Shown: in pieces, positions 61,999 through 64,000 of the stretch
Position numbering within the stretch: the first letter of the stretch is position 1
Layout: each line of letters opens with the position of its first letter
NCBI GenBank assembly: GCA_003864495.1
Contig: ML133388.1
Location: 868,738 to 932,737, forward strand
DNA from: Nemopilema nomurai
Lineage: Eukaryota > Cnidaria > Scyphozoa > Rhizostomeae > Rhizostomatidae
DNA length: 64,000 nt
Reading direction: 5' to 3'
Notes under the pieces: model-generated
Seen by the model: the letters and a program-made list of their open reading frames with translations, nothing else
What the model was told of the DNA's origin: nothing
Database searches by the model: none
Position numbers and translations under genes: made by a program

Positions 61999-64000
61999 TT
62001 TTTTTTTATTCAAACCCTCCTTATTGCCAACTCAACAAAACATTTTTACAATCACTTGCATTGTTTATGATAAAAATTAGGAGACCCTCTCCGGCGAAAG
62101 GGGTACCGCGGAGCCGCGGCGTGTCCTCTGACGCTCCCAATGGCCGCTTTCCATCTGTTCCTGTCCATCGCATCCGCCATCGCCAGCCCTTTCTTCTTCA
62201 AGATGTTGTCCATCGCTCGATACCAATACAGTGGGGGTCTGCCGACTGAAAGTTTGCCTGTTACCGCTTCATTCCAACTCTGCCAAATAGCTTCATCCTC
62301 ACCTCTTCTTACCACGTGCCCTAACCACCCCAAGCTTCTTTTTTCCCAGGTGTCCACAGAACTTCCAGTGCACAGCTCCTGTCTGATGTCAGTGCTGTGC
62401 CGTTTTTCCAACAGGCTCACTCCCATGATAGCCCGCAGACCCCTCATCTGTCCAGCTTCCATCAAAGACTGCGCATCCGTTCTCATCGGCACCACTTCCA
62501 TTCCATAGAGAAGAGACTTCTCCACCGTCCGGTTGAAGACCTTCGCTTTGGTGGCCCTTGAGAACTGACGGCCCCAGATCACTGACGAGACCTCCCTCTG
62601 TTTCATCAAAGCTGCCTGCCTTCTATGCCTTACACTGACTGCCGGATCTGCTGTCTGATCCAGCATCATCCCTAAGTAGCAGAATTCAGGCACCTTCTCC
62701 ACTTCAACTCCGTCACACCAGATTTTGTCATCACCCTCCCATTCTGACTTGCTAACTACCATCCACTTCGTTTTCTTGATGTTCAACTTCAAGACAAATT
62801 CTTTCAGGCCCTCCTTCCAATTTATCAGAGAAGTTTGCAGCTCTTCAATGGTGTCAGCCATCAGCACTGTTTCATCTGCATACATAAGGTGTTTCCCAAT
62901 CGTTTTCACAGAAACGGCATCCATTACCAAGCAGAACAACAACGGACTTAATGCTGATCCCTACTTCACCCCTTTTCTCACCTTCACTTGTTTCCTCTGC
63001 TGTCCTAATTGAAGCAACGCTGTCGAACCCCTATACATTTCATTAATGATTTTCATCATTTTCTTTCCAATCCCTTTTGATCTTAGTACCTTTGCTAATA
63101 TGTTCCATGGAACATTTTCAAACGCCTTCTCTAAATCCAAAAACATTAAGAACCGATGTTGATTTCTTTTTCGAGCTGCTTCAATATAGGACCGCACTAT
63201 GAAGATAGCATCCGTTGTGCTCTTTCCTGGTGTGAACCCGAACTGCCACTTACTCAGACTACAAGCCTCTCTGATTCTCTGACCAACAACCTTCTCTAGT
63301 GCTTTCAAAATGTGAGGTGTCAATGAAATGCCTCGGTAGTTGTCAGTAACCAGCGCATCTCCTTTTCCTTTGTATATGTTAATCGTCTTCGCTACTTTCC
63401 AATCTGCTGGTAGCTCTCCTTCTTCCCAAAACAGCTACCAACAAACCCACAGTCTAACTTGCTCCAACTTCAGTACTTCTGCTGTTATACCATCTATACC
63501 AGATGACTTCCCATTACTCAGGCTTTTTACTGCTTTGTCCACTTCTTCCCTAGTTGGAAACGCATCATTCATAATCACTGCTGCTTCATCTTCAACAATC
63601 CACTCATCTCTAACTTCACTATCATCACCGTCTCCTCCCAACACACATTCGTAATGCTCCTTCCACCTTTCAGCAATGCTTCTTCCACCTTGTTTATCTT
63701 TTATCAATCGAGCTTGTGGAATGTCCAGTTTATCCTTATTCTTTTCTTTTGCAAACTTGTGGATCCACTTCACACCCAAGCTAGATCCCTTCTCAACTTC
63801 TTCCAGAAAAGTTAGCTCTGCAATCTTTTTTGCTGCTGCAATAGTTCTTTTCAAGGTCTTAGCTGCTTCTTTCCTTCTTACTCTATTCGCATCTGTTGGA
63901 TGTTGTGCAAACTCTATACAAATTTGTTTCTTTTTCATCAATTCCTCCCTAACTGACTCATTCCACCACCACTTAGTTCTTTTACCCTTAACTTTTCCCG
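61999..64000 (-). mobile_element. non-LTR (LINE) retrotransposon, 3' half, antisense in WDR70 intron 17
   Basis: Reads leftward from beyond the right edge. One frame runs from 63998 to a TAA at 62052 and holds the reverse-transcriptase region and the C-terminal region. Beyond it, a run that is AATAAAAAAAA on the minus strand (about 61999-62010) looks like the poly(A)-type 3' end. The upstream endonuclease part would lie outside the window. The clade is not assigned; general features suit an L1-, RTE- or Jockey-type LINE. Confidence 0.85.
62052..64000 (-). pseudogene. LINE reverse transcriptase, inactivated by two in-frame TAG codons
   Basis: The frame covers about 648 codons and is intact in phase. 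Motifs in order: KWWWNESV, then IAERWKEHYECVLGG, GKSSGIDGITAEVLKL (RT entry), WEEGELPADWKVAK, NYRGISLTPHILKALEKVV, FTPGKSTTDAIFIVR, FLDLEKAFENVPW (catalytic motif A), GSALSPLLFCLVMD, LMYADETVLMAD (motif C), KKTKWMVV, CYLGMMLD, and the WLGHVVRR thumb/C-terminal motif. Two breaks are seen: TAG at 63435-63437, and TAG at 62961-62963 where related enzymes have Gln before GSALSPLL. The motif C aspartate pair reads YADE instead of YADD. A reverse transcriptase with these changes should be inactive. Confidence 0.88.

Noticed and set aside
62140..63654. Plus-strand frames of 95-122 codons over the LINE
   Set aside because: Antisense shadows of the reverse-transcriptase frame.

Overview
This window is nuclear DNA of an animal, most likely an anthozoan cnidarian such as a stony coral. 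The evidence is an AT-rich background, GT-AG introns, animal-specific gene families (SKI/SnoN, the xylose phosphatase PXYLP1, CEP19, WDR70) at moderate divergence from vertebrates, and many short tandem repeats and small inverted-repeat elements. The species is inferred; nothing in the sequence names it. No bacterial-type operons, CRISPR arrays or rRNA genes were seen.

Layout. (1) 1-308, + strand: last coding part of a CEP19-like centrosome/cilium gene, entering from the left edge. (2) 309-15102: about 14.8 kb with no recognisable gene, a few small repeats, and probably the 3' UTRs of both flanking genes. (3) 15103-17361, - strand: an intact, intronless 752-residue SKI/SnoN-type SMAD co-repressor. 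(4) 17362-36162: about 18.8 kb without a recognisable gene, holding a 13-bp minisatellite at about 26997-27727. (5) 36163-37617 (or 37680), - strand: an intronless PXYLP1-like Golgi 2-phosphoxylose phosphatase. (6) 37618-38276: short divergent promoter region. (7) 38277 to beyond the right edge, + strand: WDR70, of which 17 coding exons (459 codons in one continuous phase) lie in the window and the C-terminal third lies outside. Its introns carry two MITE-like elements, several mini- and microsatellites, hairpins and copies of a dispersed repeat. (8) 61999-64000, - strand: the 3' half of a dead LINE retrotransposon, antisense inside a WDR70 intron.

The genes do not form a pathway. CEP19 acts in ciliogenesis, SKI represses TGF-beta/BMP transcription, PXYLP1 edits the glycosaminoglycan linker in the Golgi, and WDR70 is a nuclear WD40 protein linked to DNA-damage signalling. 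The only structural link is the head-to-head PXYLP1/WDR70 pair, about 0.66 kb between start codons, which may share a promoter.

No clear new multi-gene system was found. The most interesting unexplained item is a dispersed repeat with three diverged copies (about 1636-1790, 49835-50026 and 59600-59760). It keeps a paired ATTGG/CCAAT core, a TATTTATT stretch and a small hairpin that shows one compensatory base change between two copies.
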